Shown here: positions 32,128-43,583 of the stretch, piece by piece
Position numbering within the stretch: position 1 is the first letter of the stretch
Layout: the number at the start of each line of letters is the position of its first letter
NCBI RefSeq assembly: GCF_008831285.2
Contig: NC_045148.1
Location: 21,447,002 to 21,511,001, forward strand
Origin: Nymphaea colorata
Taxonomy: Eukaryota; Streptophyta; Magnoliopsida; Nymphaeales; Nymphaeaceae
Direction of reading: 5' to 3'
Length of the DNA: 64,000 bases
Notes under the pieces: generated by a model
Told to the model about the DNA's origin: nothing
Databases searched by the model: none
The model's input: the letters and a program-made list of their open reading frames with translations, nothing else
Translations under genes and position numbers: made by a program

Positions 32128-32394
32128 CTATATAGTTGAGCTCGTTTGTGATCCCAAAGAAAGGTTTCTGATTTTCCAGGTAAGGGGGGCAGGAGGCAAA
32201 ATGGATGGAAGGATCAAGGAGCTGTTTTCAAGCATCGCAACAACCTTGGACATTCTGGGCCTGCTTGATGCATCTTCTTGAACACATAGCAGGCCAAAAT
32301 GGATGCATCTTAATATCTCATCGTTGTCACATGTTCCTTCCAATATTTGATTAACAACTTGCAGAGCCTTGTTTCCCCCCAAAAGTCTCCATAC
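32128..32394 (-). pseudogene. CRK exon: kinase C-lobe end and tail
   Basis: On the minus strand the exon starts GTATGGAGACTT after an AG acceptor and reads VWRLLGGNKALQVV, CIHFGLLCVQEDASSRPRMS and VVAMLENSS, ending with TAG at 32128-32130. CVQE-x3-RP is the CRK/DLSV-type subdomain XI. This exon is open. Confidence 0.9.
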
Positions 32395-32606
32395 CTAGAC
32401 CAAAACAACAAGGTTTGGATTATTTACTGGGAATGGACAACAATTTTACCTATGTGGCGGAGAGCTTTATTGGGTGCAGAAGATCAAAAAAGAAAGCGAA
32501 TCCAAAATTACATATGTATTTTCATGCAATTTAAACAATAATACCAGTAATATACAAATTGTGCCTACAAAACAGTAGAAGCACAAAAACAATGTTAATC
32601 ACTTAC

Positions 32607-32757
32607 ATAATTTAATAGATTTTCATGAGTCTCTTGTTGGATTAAGGAGAAATTCTTTTTTCCACTTATCATCTCCAGCAGCAAAACACCAAAACTGTAA
32701 ACATCTATCTTTACTGACACCCTTCCTTCAAGAAGATACTCAGGTGCCATATATCCA
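32607..32757 (-). pseudogene. CRK exon: activation segment end, APE motif
   Basis: A 151-bp exon between a TTTTCTGCAG acceptor and a GTAAGT donor. It reads [20 protein letters not shown] and [15 protein letters not shown], ends LLNY, and joins in frame to VWRLL of the next exon. Intact. Confidence 0.92.
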
Positions 32758-33613
32758 CTGCAGAAAAAGATGAAAATCTGAAAAAAAACAAAAACTATTA
32801 AAGCTACAGGTGAATCTGTTTTCTTCTTAAGTTCATGAGCAAGTTCGTTTTCATGTAAATGCATTAGGTGTAACTTTAGTACGGAAGAGGAGAGACAATA
32901 TTTTTTTTGAACGACCTAATGACATGATTCAGGTGTGAAAGCATTCGTAATGAGCATTGCCGAAAACATTGATGGTCATCTACGCTAGTTGTCGATCGTT
33001 TGTTGCTCCAATAGGAATTAAATTGAAGCATACAAGCAGTAAGTTAGGATCCATGAGAATAAATGTTCGAATCAATTTTTTGACTGGGCCACCACAGCTG
33101 GTAATATGGATAACTCTGGAACTTAGTCAGAAGCTAAAAGGACATGTTCCTTGAAGGTAAATGTAAAGCAAAACTTTTAATGAGAAAACGACTTTATCAT
33201 ACAAATTCTGAATGAAAAAGTTGTGAAACTTATTAATGTCCTGTATTCTAGATTATAGCCTTTTTAGGTACCGATCTGAGCATAATAAGCAGGTTGGGTC
33301 TAATGTATGCTTGCTCTCAGGTCAGTGAGAGTTTGGGCCATCTCATGGTAACCGAGTTTTTTGTTGGAACTGATTGAACAAAGTGGGCACAAAATGCAGC
33401 TTTCCAAGATTAAGATTATCTAGCAAACCTACATTACCGGGACAAGTTAATAGCAACCGATGGCCTAATCAGTTTGATAATTTTTGGTAACTGTAGTCGT
33501 GGAGGAAGCTGACAGTTAAATTTGGGCTGTGGACGCTCGAATACTAATGTCGATATACGATCTGAATTTTGCAAATGCAGTATCAGAAATTTCAGCAACA
33601 AGCAACAACCAAC

Positions 33614-33854
33614 CGAGTTCCCATAATCTCAAGTGTTTCGGTTTGTGTTTGGTCTGTGTCAACGATCTTTGCATTGCCAAAATCTGAGATCTTGGGGTTC
33701 AGGTCTTCATCTAATAAAATGTTGCTTGCTTTCAGATCCCTGTGAACAATTCTCAGCCTTGCATCTTCGTGAAGATACATTACTCCTCTGGCTATGCCAT
33801 TTATGAGCTTGAAACGTACTGGCCAATCCAATTGCATACGCTTGGTTGGCTCCC
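33614..33854 (-). pseudogene. CRK exon: catalytic loop and DFG
   Basis: A 241-bp exon (AG acceptor at 33855-33856, donor GTTGGT) reading [38 protein letters not shown] and [14 protein letters not shown], the loop Asn and DFG are all present. It joins as CG|T (giving Arg) to GYMAPEY of the next exon. CRKs usually have Tyr at that position. Confidence 0.9.
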
Positions 33855-34054
33855 CTTTCAAAGAAAAACAAAATTAAAGGTGAATTGTCCTTTTCTGTTT
33901 TGATAATGCTAAGCAAATACGCAACGTTAAAAGATAAAGTACAACATATATAAATACTAGGCAACACTTTTACTCAAGTAAATTGCAAAGCTACATAGCT
34001 TTTTTTTGTTATGAACCATCAAGTTGATGCAGATGACTGCATATAACCTGTGGG

Positions 34055-34240
34055 GTAGCCAGAAAGTTTTTGTTATGGAGCACTATTGTAAAAATTTTCA
34101 TTCTTGAAGGAGCACAACATATATAAATAAGTAAATAATTGTAAAACATCTATTTGAAAATATGTAAAAATAAATAAAAATTTTGTTGCTATGCCCATGC
34201 CAGCTTATATATAACTATGCTACTGCATATATCATAATAA
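34055..34240. mobile_element. MITE-like remnant in CRK intron
   Basis: GTAGCCAGAAAGTTTTTG, AAGGAGCACAACATATATAA and AAAAATTTTGTTGCTATGCCC resemble the interiors of the CAGTGGCGGAGCCA-type MITEs. Ends are degraded. Confidence 0.35.
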
Positions 34241-35625
34241 AACGTGGGGGCACCAATAGTTATATATGCATCAATGTCTGGAAGTTTCCGGAACCATATC
34301 TTCCTAGAATTAATTTTTATCTTAGAGTAAGATAATGGTAATTAGCTGCTGCTGCAACCCCTGCTGGGTGTTGGCCCTACTTTATCAATAAAACTGAAAG
34401 AACGAAGGTGCAAGAGGGGAAAAAAAAAAGATGAGACCTATAGAAACAGAAAGAAAGAAGGGCCTTTTTCAAGAAGATTGAAAGAAATTTGAGAGATGAT
34501 AATGCTAAGACTATTTGCGCAGTCTGTTGTTATGGAGGCCATGCAAAACTCATGATGTTGATATATTTATAAACCTCTCCGGGTTTGGAACCCTTGATTT
34601 AAGCATTGCATCGCTGTGATAGCTCTATAAACAATGGAATTGGACACCCATCGACTACAAGGTCGATGGTGGGCTTTCATAGTAAAAAATCATGTCGAAT
34701 CAATTATCCTTCTTAAATTTTCTTTCTAAAAAAATCTACTGGCAATACTTCCCTGGTACATCCTAAGTAATGGGTATGGGTAGAGATATAGATACTAATA
34801 CGGCAACTTAAGGAGATGTGAATATTGATGTACATATATATATATATATATATATATGAAAAAATAATAAAAAAATGAAAATTAAAGCAACATTTAAATA
34901 AACAAGTGATTTTACATGAAGACATTACATGTTAAAAAACAATAACTTTAAAAATAGAATGAAAACTGAGTTGGAAAAAAATTTAAAAATCATGAAAAAT
35001 TAAGCAATTTGGATTATTTTTTATTTAAAAAGTACTTAAATGTATCCAAGAACCCATTTTAGGTATGGATACAGGAACAAGAGTATGTGAACCTTATTTA
35101 AGTACTCATGTGACTTAGGATACGTTGCTCCATTAGCAAAGATATGATCTCTATGAACAAACTAAAGTTTGCTATAGAAATATAATCTCTATACAAGAAA
35201 ACAAAACAGAGAACTCCGTGCCGTTACACAACTATTGCTTCTTACAAGTTACAAGTGTACTATGAGTCCAACCTCTCCATTTCTGAAACTCACCTGATAG
35301 TCACCTCCAGATGGTCTCCCTCTTCAACTTTGGCCAAGGGATACACATTTGAAAAACCATACACATAGTGAAATGATTACAGCCAGGGCACTAGGCAAAT
35401 AATTAAAGGGCGTACCTTATACAAATAAACAATTTTTTGTTGACTACCAATGTGAAAATAAACAAAATTTATGGACCTGTATGGACAGCTGCCGGCACAT
35501 GCACACAAGTAAAGTTCTCTTGCTCAAACGGACACACTTTGCAACCTTTGGCCGCTAATCGCCGAGCACTTTCACTGGAACTCTACTCTTGTCATGAAGC
35601 ACTCGATTTCCCTACCTACTCTGAG

Positions 35626-35782
35626 TAGCAGAGTCGCGCATTTAGAATTTGCTTGTTCGCATATTAATAATTTTTAAGTGCCCCTATTGAAATTTAAATA
35701 ACAGATCGTCCTCAACTACAAACTCATGGCATGCTATTGCCAGTCGCCACCTCCCACAACATCTCTGGTTCCACCACTACAC
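35626..35782. mobile_element. CAGTGGCGGAGCCA-type MITE, degenerate, in CRK intron
   Basis: AGTAGCAGAGTCGCG at the left and TGGTTCCACCACTACACT at the right are imperfect inverted copies of the terminus seen at 16628-16804 and 47074-47247. No ORF. Confidence 0.5.
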
Positions 35783-35799
35783 TACAGGACGACCCCTTA

Positions 35800-35927
35800 A
35801 AGGGAAAAGAAAACATAACGAGCAAAAGCTAAAACAAGCATATTTTTTAGTGCAAAATCATTGGTGGCAGCTCTGACGATAGCCAAATCGAGTGTTGCAC
35901 CATCTATCGCATCTGCTCTCCTCAAAG
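35800..35927 (-). pseudogene. CRK exon relic: start of kinase domain
   Basis: After a TTCATTTCAG acceptor the minus strand reads LRRADAIDGATLDLAIVRAA, then TNDFALKNML, the usual opening of the CRK kinase (FDLATIRAATNNF type). The preceding exon ends EQQ-G, and the join in phase 1 gives Ala, so the splice still works on paper. The glycine-rich loop is replaced by VLAFARYVFF, then a stop. Confidence 0.75.
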
Positions 35928-36054
35928 CTGAAATGAACTCCACAAAGAAGCAAGGTAAATAGGCTAATTGTGTAATGGTGCCGCAGGAACATGCGAGGTC
36001 AAATTGGTTTTTCCTTTCATGCATTGGCGTACTGAAAATTGCTTCGGTCAAGCT

Positions 36055-36242
36055 CTGTATGGAGGTCTGACATCTGAAACCGAATTTGATGTTTAAACTG
36101 AATTCGGACCATAGAATAGACACATTGGGTATATAATATTTATTTAACATGATCTCTGTTCTGAACTCAAATCTGACCAATATTTGTGTCAATCCAAATT
36201 TTTTATATGGTTCGATTCTTAGTCGATTTTATTGACATCCCT
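36055..36242. mobile_element. MITE of the TTGACATCCC family in CRK intron
   Basis: CTGACATCTGAAACCGAATTTGATG at the left and ATTGACATCCCTTAA at the right enclose CTCAAATCTGA/GAATTCGGA words, as in the elements at 45.7, 46.5, 54.1 and 61.5 kb. Confidence 0.5.
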
Positions 36243-36910
36243 TAACCCGAGGTTGGTTTGCCAAAACTGTCTCTCTCTTTATCTGCATAAACATGGTAAC
36301 TTTTCTTGGATTGGCCGTCTCCATGCCAAGGACTCTGTCAACGAAGTCATTAAGCTCTTGCGTGGCCAACTTTCGTGCTGATAAAAAAAATTTGTTGGTA
36401 GTGACTTTAGTTGTCACAAATCTGGATTATGGTTGAAATATTGAAAGCTTTGTCTGAGACTATTTTCTATGCATGCAATGAATTACATCCGTTATTCGTA
36501 GGTTCAAGTAAATGTATTATACAACACGGTAAAGTTAGTTTTCTCGAAAAAAATTTGGTGAATTTTAAAAGAAGTTAAAAAACTGAAAATCAAATGTAAA
36601 AAATATGAAAATAAAAATTTGGCAAGTTCTAAAGATTGTAAAAAAAACCTGAAGAAGACACTGAAAAACAAAAGACGTGTATTTTCAGTCTGGCTAAAAA
36701 CGTTTTTTCCTGTTTTTTTCAGCAGACTTATTTTTTTTGTTTTTTCGGGAACAAAACCGATTTTCTGTAACACTGTTGTGAGATATTACCGATTTTCTGT
36801 AACACTGTTGTGAGATATTTGAACGGCTAAACCAGTGTTTAAACAAGTTCCTCTCCTTCTATCTCTCCCTTTGTCTTTCTCTCATTTATAAGGTTCCGGT
36901 TTCTACCAAC

Positions 36911-37090
36911 CTTGTTGTTCTAAACCATGGCCTTCTTCCTCCTTGCTCTGCAATCCGTGAGGTTTCAACTTCTTTCTCCAAAGGCAACACAATTCTGTCT
37001 TCCACCAGTAAAAGCCGCAAATTAAGCAAGTAATAAGAACCACAATCATCAAGACAGAGATGACGATTATGATATACATGTGTTTTCTGC
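36911..37090 (-). pseudogene. CRK exon: transmembrane segment
   Basis: Between an AAAAGTGCAG acceptor and a GTTGGT donor the minus strand reads RKHMYIIIVISVLMIVVL, ITCLICGFYWW, then a basic, Lys-rich juxtamembrane part. The hydrophobic run of about 22 residues followed by KK fits a single-pass receptor with the kinase inside. Confidence 0.85.
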
Positions 37091-37140
37091 CTGCACTTTT
37101 CTGCTGGCCTGCATATATAATATATTATTGCCATATGAAT

Positions 37141-37175
<35 letters not shown>

Positions 37176-37177
37176 GC

Positions 37178-38083
37178 CTGACGTAGTGTTGGATGCACTG
37201 CTTGGTGGAGGGCTTGAATCTGATGCAGGTGGTGGAGGAGATGGGCTTGGGCTTGGAGGTAGTGAATTAGAAGATGGGCTTGGGCTTGAATTTAATGGAG
37301 GCGCTGGAGGAGATGAGGTTGGAGTTGTTGGGGAACCATAAAAGAGCTCCGTATCAAAACTCACGCAGCAACTTCCGGTGGCAAAGTCACAGCCGGGCAC
37401 TAAGTCACAGGTCTTTGGGATCTGGTACCTGGTGGTATCCAAACACTGCTTACAATCAGCGAGGCTGGTATCGCCGGTGCACTACAACAACACATATATC
37501 GCCTGCCAAACGGTGTACGTGATGTTGCCCGTAGCAAACATGAACAAGGCTCTGTTGTTGCTTGATATGTGGGGTCTTCCACTTTATCATTGTTCCAATA
37601 CAGATAACCATAATCATCAGAATTTAGGAGACCAAAGAAGTTGGTGTCGAAGTAGCGGAGCTGGCACTTTTCATACCATATGATGGCATCCATATTATAA
37701 GGACAGTATCAGACAACTTGTTGGGTGGAATTACGGATGCAATCCTTGCAGCTATCTTGGCCAAGGTCACCCCTGCACTGCACCAGGCCATAGACTGTAT
37801 CTGATCCTTCGCCCACTATGGCATTGGAAAAACCAATAGAAAGAGATCCGTTGGTGAAGGTGGAGAAGAGGCTGTGCATATTTACTTCAAATGCACTTCC
37901 ATCCGTGTAATTCGCAGTGACGCTGCAGCGGCTGTAAATATAGTCGTTCGTCCTCATTGCATGGTCGACATAGAAGGAAAAGAGGATGAAGGGGATTGTT
38001 GGTGTATGGAACTTGATCCATACTGGACACTCATTTGCAATACCGCGGATCCAGCTTGGGGGTTTGGGGGCGTTATATGTCAT
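37178..38083 (-). pseudogene. CRK exon 1: two DUF26 domains, broken
   Basis: The minus strand reads a hydrophobic leader (TIPFILFSFYV), then DUF26-1 with CRGDLGQDSCKDC (C-X8-C-X2-C). A TGA at 37709-37711 precedes YCPYNMDAIIWYEKC. A frameshift near 37570 leads to DUF26-2 (FMFATGNITYTVWQAIY, TAG at 37482-37484, then CTGDTSLADCKQC). A Pro/Ser linker (SPPAPP, PSPSPSPPPP) follows. The exon ends AACACTACGTCAG before GCAAGT. The original ATG is not clear: the frame is open to 38083 but the leader has no well-placed Met. Confidence 0.9.
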
Positions 38084-38089
38084 TTAAGG

Positions 38090-38347
38090 AAATTTTTCCT
38101 TATGTAAGGGCATATATGTCATTTTGTACAAATGCGGGTTTGCCCTAATCCTTATGTTTTGAGGATGGTCGCCGGTTGTTGAGTGTCTGTCTTTGTGTTC
38201 TTCTAAGAGAGAGAATACAAGAGATCTGTGCGACCGTGGATGTAGGAGATTATTGCTCCGAACCATGTAAATCGTTGTCTTCTTCCTTGTTGCTTCTAAC
38301 CCCCTCTTGAGAGTGTGAGAGGAGAGTTTTCTGTGTTGTTCCTAACA
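38090..38347 (+). repeat. Probable copia 5' LTR
   Basis: The right end is fixed: CCTAACA (to 38347), two spacer bases and then a perfect primer-binding site, TGGTATCAGAGC (38350-38361). The left end is uncertain (between about 38040 and 38110). The LTR abuts the start of the CRK gene, so this insertion may have removed or displaced its promoter. Confidence 0.7.
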
Positions 38348-38384
38348 ACTGGTATCAGAGCTCGGTTCGTTCGAGGTAGGAACA

Positions 38385-39518
38385 ATGGCGCTGGAAGAAT
38401 GAAAGGTCAGAATCGAGAAGTTCGACGGTAAAGACTTCGGATTCTGGAATATGCAGATCGAGGACTACTTGTATCAGAAGAAACTGCATGAACCACTCAT
38501 GGGAGTGAAACCTGCAACAATGGCTGATGCAGATTGGCAGTTGCTGGATAGGCAAGCCCTTGGAGACATCCGGTTGATGCTGGCGAGAAACGTCGCCTTC
38601 AACATTGTTAACGAGAAGACGACAGCAAGTCTGATGAAGACGCTAACAGATATGTACGAAAAACCCTCTGCTTCGAATAAGGTATATCTGATGCGTCGAT
38701 TATTTAATTTGAAAATGGCTGAAGGTGCCTCTGTTACAGATCACATAAATGAGTTCAATGTTATTACTTCTCAATTATGTTCTGTCGATATTAAGTTTGA
38801 TGATGAGGTTCAAGCCTTAATTTTACTGTCATCTCTACCAGAGAGTTGGAGTGCCACTGTGACCGCCGTGAGTAGTTCATCGTGGTCAAGCAAATTGAAG
38901 TTCAGTGGTGTTCGAGATTTAATACTTAGTGAGGACATTCGCAGAAGAGAGGCAGGAGAGCCCCTCGGTTCTGCCCTAAATGATCAAAATAGGGGCAGAA
39001 CTAATCAACGCTACCAAGAGCGTGGAATGTCCGAATCTAAGGGAAGGAGTCAATCCAAACCTCGAAGTGATGGCTGTTGGAACTGTGGTAAGCCAAGACA
39101 CCGGAAAAGAGATTGCAGGTTGTTGAAGAAGAAGAACCCAAATCGTGAAGATGATTCAGCAAATGCAGCAACAGAAGATATAGCTGATGCACTTGCCTTG
39201 AGTGTACACAGCTCTATAGAGTCTTGGATTTTAGACTCTGGCGCATCTTTCCATTCAACGTATTCTAATGAAAGTATGCATAATTATGTTGCAGGAAAAT
39301 TTGGTAGAGTATACCTTGCAGATGATGAACCTCTGGATATTGTAGAAAAAGGTGAGGTTCACATTAAAATGCAGAATGGGCATGTATGGAAGTTAAAAGA
39401 TGTCAGACATGTCCCAGGGTTGAAGAGGAATCTCATCTCGGTCAGACAGTTAGTTGCCTCAGCTACTTGGCCAAAGGAAGACGTCCTCAGCCCTTGTTTC
39501 TCTGTGCAATCATGGTGA
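38385..39518 (+). pseudogene. copia gag-protease, nearly intact, truncated 3'
   Basis: ATG 38385 (MALEE) is followed by a TGA at 38400, then 370 codons without a stop: gag (WNMQIEDYLYQKKLHEPLMG, LMRRLFNLKMAEGASVTDHI), zinc knuckle CWNCGKPRHRKRDC (CX2CX4HX4C) and protease ILDSGASFHSTYSN. It continues to RHVPGLKRNLISVRQL and then loses homology near 39465. Integrase, RT and the 3' LTR are absent. The long open frame suggests this copy is younger than the others here. Confidence 0.9.
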
Positions 39519-39529
39519 ACGAAGTTGAA

Positions 39530-40340
39530 AAAAAATATGAATCAATAGGCATTCATATTCAACACAGCCAGCCACAACAGAGTGACTGCGACACTGAAAA
39601 AAAAAATCAGCTTTTGAAATGATTGGATAAAGTTGGCCTAACTCCAGTCCGGTGATTTAGATGATGTAGTTGCGAGTCAAAAAATAATATTAAAAATTAT
39701 ATTGTTTTTAAACATAATTGAACAAGGTATAAAAAATAATAAAAAAACAATAACAGGTGTACAGAATCAAATTGATTGTCATTTTTTCACTGTAGGCATT
39801 TTTTCACTCTTTCTTATTGTCAAACTGCTTGTTTCAACTTTCTAATTCCTATTTATTTCTTATCCATTTTTTTAATGTAGCCTTATTAGTTTCTCATTTA
39901 TTTGATTTTTCTCTGACTTTTAAATTTGTTCCATTTTTTCAAAAAATGTACCATATTTTTCCATTATTTTTATCTGTTTTAAGCTCGTCCATGTGAAAAA
40001 GCCCTCCACTTAAAAGGAAAAAACAATCTTTGTGACTATGGTCGAAGCGCAGCTTTGGGAATCTTAAAAAAAAAATTCAAATTGGTAACTTTCATTTGGA
40101 CTGAATAGAGTGGAAAACTGGTAAAGGAAAATGAGATAAGGGCAGCCAACAGAAAGTCTTGTGGATGTGATCATTAGTTGTGCGGCTGGATTTGAAATTG
40201 TGAGGCAATATGTTTCAAAGTAATAGACTTGAGTCTTCTTCAATTTGTAAAGAAACACACAAATTTTCTAGAAGTTAATCCATACATAAATTAAAGACCT
40301 ACCTTCTTCTGTTCGTGCATGTTTTGCATAGAAAATTGGA
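39530..40340. other. Intergenic, T-rich, no gene
   Basis: T-rich stretches with CCATTTTTT words (39880-39980) recall the block at 7430-7510. It holds the upstream region of the LRR-RLK pseudogene; no clear TATA box is seen. Confidence 0.4.
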
Positions 40341-40345
40341 CAGAC

Positions 40346-42927
40346 ATGGCAACCACTGGCCGGCCTCAGCTGCTTGCCTTTCTTTTTTGTTTGTCCTCGT
40401 TCACCTTCATTGTGGTTCTCGGTCAAGGGGAGGTTCCCTCAGCCTTTGTTTCTCTGAGCAACGTGACTGATCAATTCGCATTGCTGTCTTTCAAATCCCT
40501 CGTCACTAAGGACCCTCATAATGTGTTATCAAATTGGAATTCCAACATTTCCTTTTGTGACTGGACTGGAGTTTCATGCGGTCGTGGTTCACAAAGGATA
40601 GTTGCTTTGAACCTTTCTGAAAAGGCACTTGAAGGTACTCTCTCCCCATACATCATCAATCTCTCCTTCTTACAGGTTCTTGATCTCTCGAATGACTGTT
40701 TCCATGGTCAACTTCTCATTGATTTTAGTCGTCTCCCTCTGTTAGAGAATCTTTTCATATGCAAAAACAATTTTGAAGTGTTGATCCCGCAAACACTGAG
40801 CCATTGTCCTCGTATCCAAGTACTTTCGGTAATAGAAAATGAATCTTATGGAAGCATTCCAGAGTTCCTAGGCAGTTTGCTGGAACTCAAGCACATAAAC
40901 CTTTATGGTAACAAGCTCACCGGCACCATTCCAGTCACTTTTGCCAACCTGTCAAAGTTGGAGCACCTTAATGTTGGTCAAAATCATATGCATAGGAACA
41001 TCCCTTCCGAGTTGGGAAGCATAACCCGTTTGACATTATTTAGTGTGGAAATGAACAATCTCACCGGTACACTACCTAAGAGCTTGTTTAACCTATATGC
41101 TATTGAGACTTTGAGTTTCATGACCAATAAACTAACAGGGCATCTCCCAAACGATGCTGGCTGCTTCCTGCCTCCAAGGACTCTATATGGGTACAAACAA
41201 TTTTGATGGCCCGCTCCCGGCTTCTCTTTCTAATGCTACAAGACTTCAACTTCTTGCTGCAGAAAACAATAAATTTAGTGGTACGATACCATTAGAATTA
41301 GGTAGTCTGTCACAACTCAGGCACCTTATCCTTTGGGGAAATATGTTGACCAATGTCCCTGGCAACCGTGAGCTCTCCATTCTCACATCCTTCACCAACT
41401 GTCGACTGCTAGAGAAAGTTGATCTGTCACAAGACCTTCTGAATGGCATTTTTCCGGCCTATGTTGGAAATCTCACAACTACCTTGTGGAGACTTCATCT
41501 TCCCTCTAATATTATTGAAGGTACTATCCCATTGGCCTTAGCCAACTTCACCAAGTTAATTTCCTTAGATTAGAGTTCCAACAAAATAAAAGGGCTCATT
41601 CCACCAAATATATGACAGATGCACAGCCTACAGCTATTGTATCTTGATAACAATGCATTAGAAGGCCCCAACCCACTATCGATCTACCAGTTGGTTCACA
41701 TATATGTTCTTTATATTGATCACAACATGCTAATTGGGTCAATTTCAAGCTCTATAAACAATCTCACTATTTGCAAGAGCTGGATCTAACATCAAACAAT
41801 TTGTCATCAACACTACCGCCTAGTATTTGTGAGTTGAAGGACTTGTTGAAGCTATAGTTGCGGGACAACTCCTTCACTGGTCACCTACCTTTGGGTCTCG
41901 GGAATTTTGCCACGATCAACCACATGGATATCTCTGCAAACAAGCTGAGTGGGGAGTTTCTTGCATCATTATCAAAGCTCCAAATGCTAGAGTATTTGAA
42001 TCTCTCTAGGAACACATTTGATGGTCACATTCCTGAACAACTTGATCACATGCTAAACCTTGACACTATTGACCTTTCCCATAACAAGCTTTCCGGTGAG
42101 ATACCAAAATCATTGGAGAAACTTCAACACATCCAGGTCTTGGACTTGTCCACAATGTTTTCAACTCTGTGGAGCTCGCAAATTCCATGTCCCATTGTGC
42201 TTAGACAAAACAGAGAGGCAAAGTAAGAACAATGCGGCCAGAGTCATTACCGCTTGCACAATTGGTGGGTCAGCACTTGGGGTCTTTGTTTGCACACTCA
42301 ATGGTATCTCATGCTGTAGAAAGAGGGGGTTGTTGAAACGTCCTTACAACATTGAAAGATTATGAAAAGTTACACTCCCAGTGATTTCTTACAAAGAGCT
42401 ATTGCATGCAACGAACAATTTCAGTGATGCAAACGTTCTTGGGAGTGGAAGCTTTGGTTCAGTGTACAAAGGAATTCTAGCAGATGGAACGACAGTGGAT
42501 GTTAATGTCCTTAATTTCTCATTTGAAGAAGCATCTAAAACTTTTGACATTGAATGCAACATCTTGCGACAAACCAGCCACCGAAACCCTGTTAAAGTCA
42601 TTAAGTCTTGCTCTAATGAAGATTTCAAGGCTCTAGTTCTCCAATACATGCCCCTTGGGAGCCTCAAAGTCTGTCAACATTCGGGTGCCCATCACTTGAA
42701 TCTCTTCCAATGATTGGAAATCATGATTGATGTTGCTTGTGCTTTAGAGTATCTTCACCATGGTTACTCGAAGACCATACTTCATTTTGATCCGAAGTCA
42801 CTTAATGTACTTTTAGACGAAAGCATGACTGCATACATTAGTGATTTTGGCATTGAAAAGTTCATAGTTGGTCACAAGTCATCGACTCTTACCACCACCC
42901 TTGGAACCATGGGATACATTGCGCCAG
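40346..42927 (+). pseudogene. LRR receptor-like kinase (subfamily XII, EFR/Xa21-like), broken
   Basis: ATG 40346 is preferred over 40319 because the signal peptide (LLAFLFCLSSFTFIVVLG) follows it directly. LRRNT: FALLSFKSLVTKDPHNVLSN, FCDWTGVSC. About 20 LRRs (L-x-L-x-N-x-L-x-G-x-IP) span 40.6-42.2 kb with a frameshift near 41155, stops at 41571, about 41611 and 41854, and a shift near 41760. Transmembrane ITACTIGGSALGVFVCTLNG and the kinase follow. GSGSFGSVYKG is intact, but the catalytic Lys is lost (VDVNVL where VAVKVL is expected), HCDLKPSN is HFDPKSLN, and DFG is kept (ISDFGIEKF). Exon 1 ends GYIAPG before GTACTA; the expected second kinase exon is not found. Confidence 0.9.
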
Positions 42928-43560
42928 GTACTATCTCTTAATGTGTTTTCTTTTTATCAATTTTGTCTTTGTTGTTGTGCGAGTATTATAGTCTGTTTCT
43001 TTAAATCAACACACCCTGGCTTCCTGATCTCTCATGTGTGTGTGCATATGTATGTTTGTGTGCATTCTCTCTCTTCAATAATGCTCTCATAGATAGATTG
43101 AGAAAGGGAGGGGGTTGTGTATGGGAGGGTTCGAGGAGGAGTGAGGTGAAATAAAGAGATAAAGAGAGTGAGAAGTTTTGCTTGCAAACTTGGCCATGCA
43201 CCCACCAATTGGGTGTCGCTTGCAAAAATACACCCTCCATCGCCATCGTCTCCACAAGGAGTGGAGAAATCCTGCATTTCTTCACCACTCACACTGCCCA
43301 GTTATTTCTCTTCACCATGTCGTGCAAGGTTATCTGAAGATCCCGGGAGAACATGAAAAGGAGCTGAGGGCATTTTTTACTAGAGGAGATTCAGAGGTCG
43401 AGTAAGGTGGCATTGGATTTGGGCACGTGTCTAGTATTTTTTGTCCAATTTTCAGATTTTTTAGACAGTCCTGTGAAGAGATACGGAATTTACAAGTGCC
43501 ACAGGCTTCTAAAAAACCCAGCTACAGAGAGACTCGCCTGCAACCCAGACTGTCTTCAGC
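42928..43560. other. Intron start and spacer; no gene
   Basis: A GT donor (42928) follows the LRR-RLK exon, but no matching C-lobe exon appears. A GT-rich stretch (TGTGTGTGCATATGTATG) and a short frame 43168-43405 are not recognisable. Confidence 0.45.
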
Positions 43561-43583
43561 TGGGAATCCACAGCAACAATATC

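Larger units (their letters stand above)
32128..38083 (-). pseudogene. Cysteine-rich receptor-like kinase (CRK, DUF26) pseudogene locus
   Basis: Exons in the standard CRK order lie on the minus strand: two DUF26 (Gnk2-type) ectodomains with a proline-rich linker (37178-38083), transmembrane exon (36911-37090), kinase start (about 35800-35927), catalytic exon (33614-33854), APE exon (32607-32757) and last exon (32128-32394). CRKs are plasma-membrane receptor kinases of stress and immune signalling. Two stops and a frameshift in exon 1, a ruined glycine loop and no recognisable exon for the catalytic Lys/alpha-C region make it non-functional. The introns hold MITEs. Exon phases still fit, so decay came after a normal gene structure. 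Confidence 0.92.

Noticed and set aside
36229-36417. Missing N-lobe exon of the CRK (RKLATQELNDFVDRVLGM)
   Set aside because: No VAVK, no alpha-C Glu context and no splice sites in the right phase; also upstream of the kinase-start exon in gene order, so misplaced.
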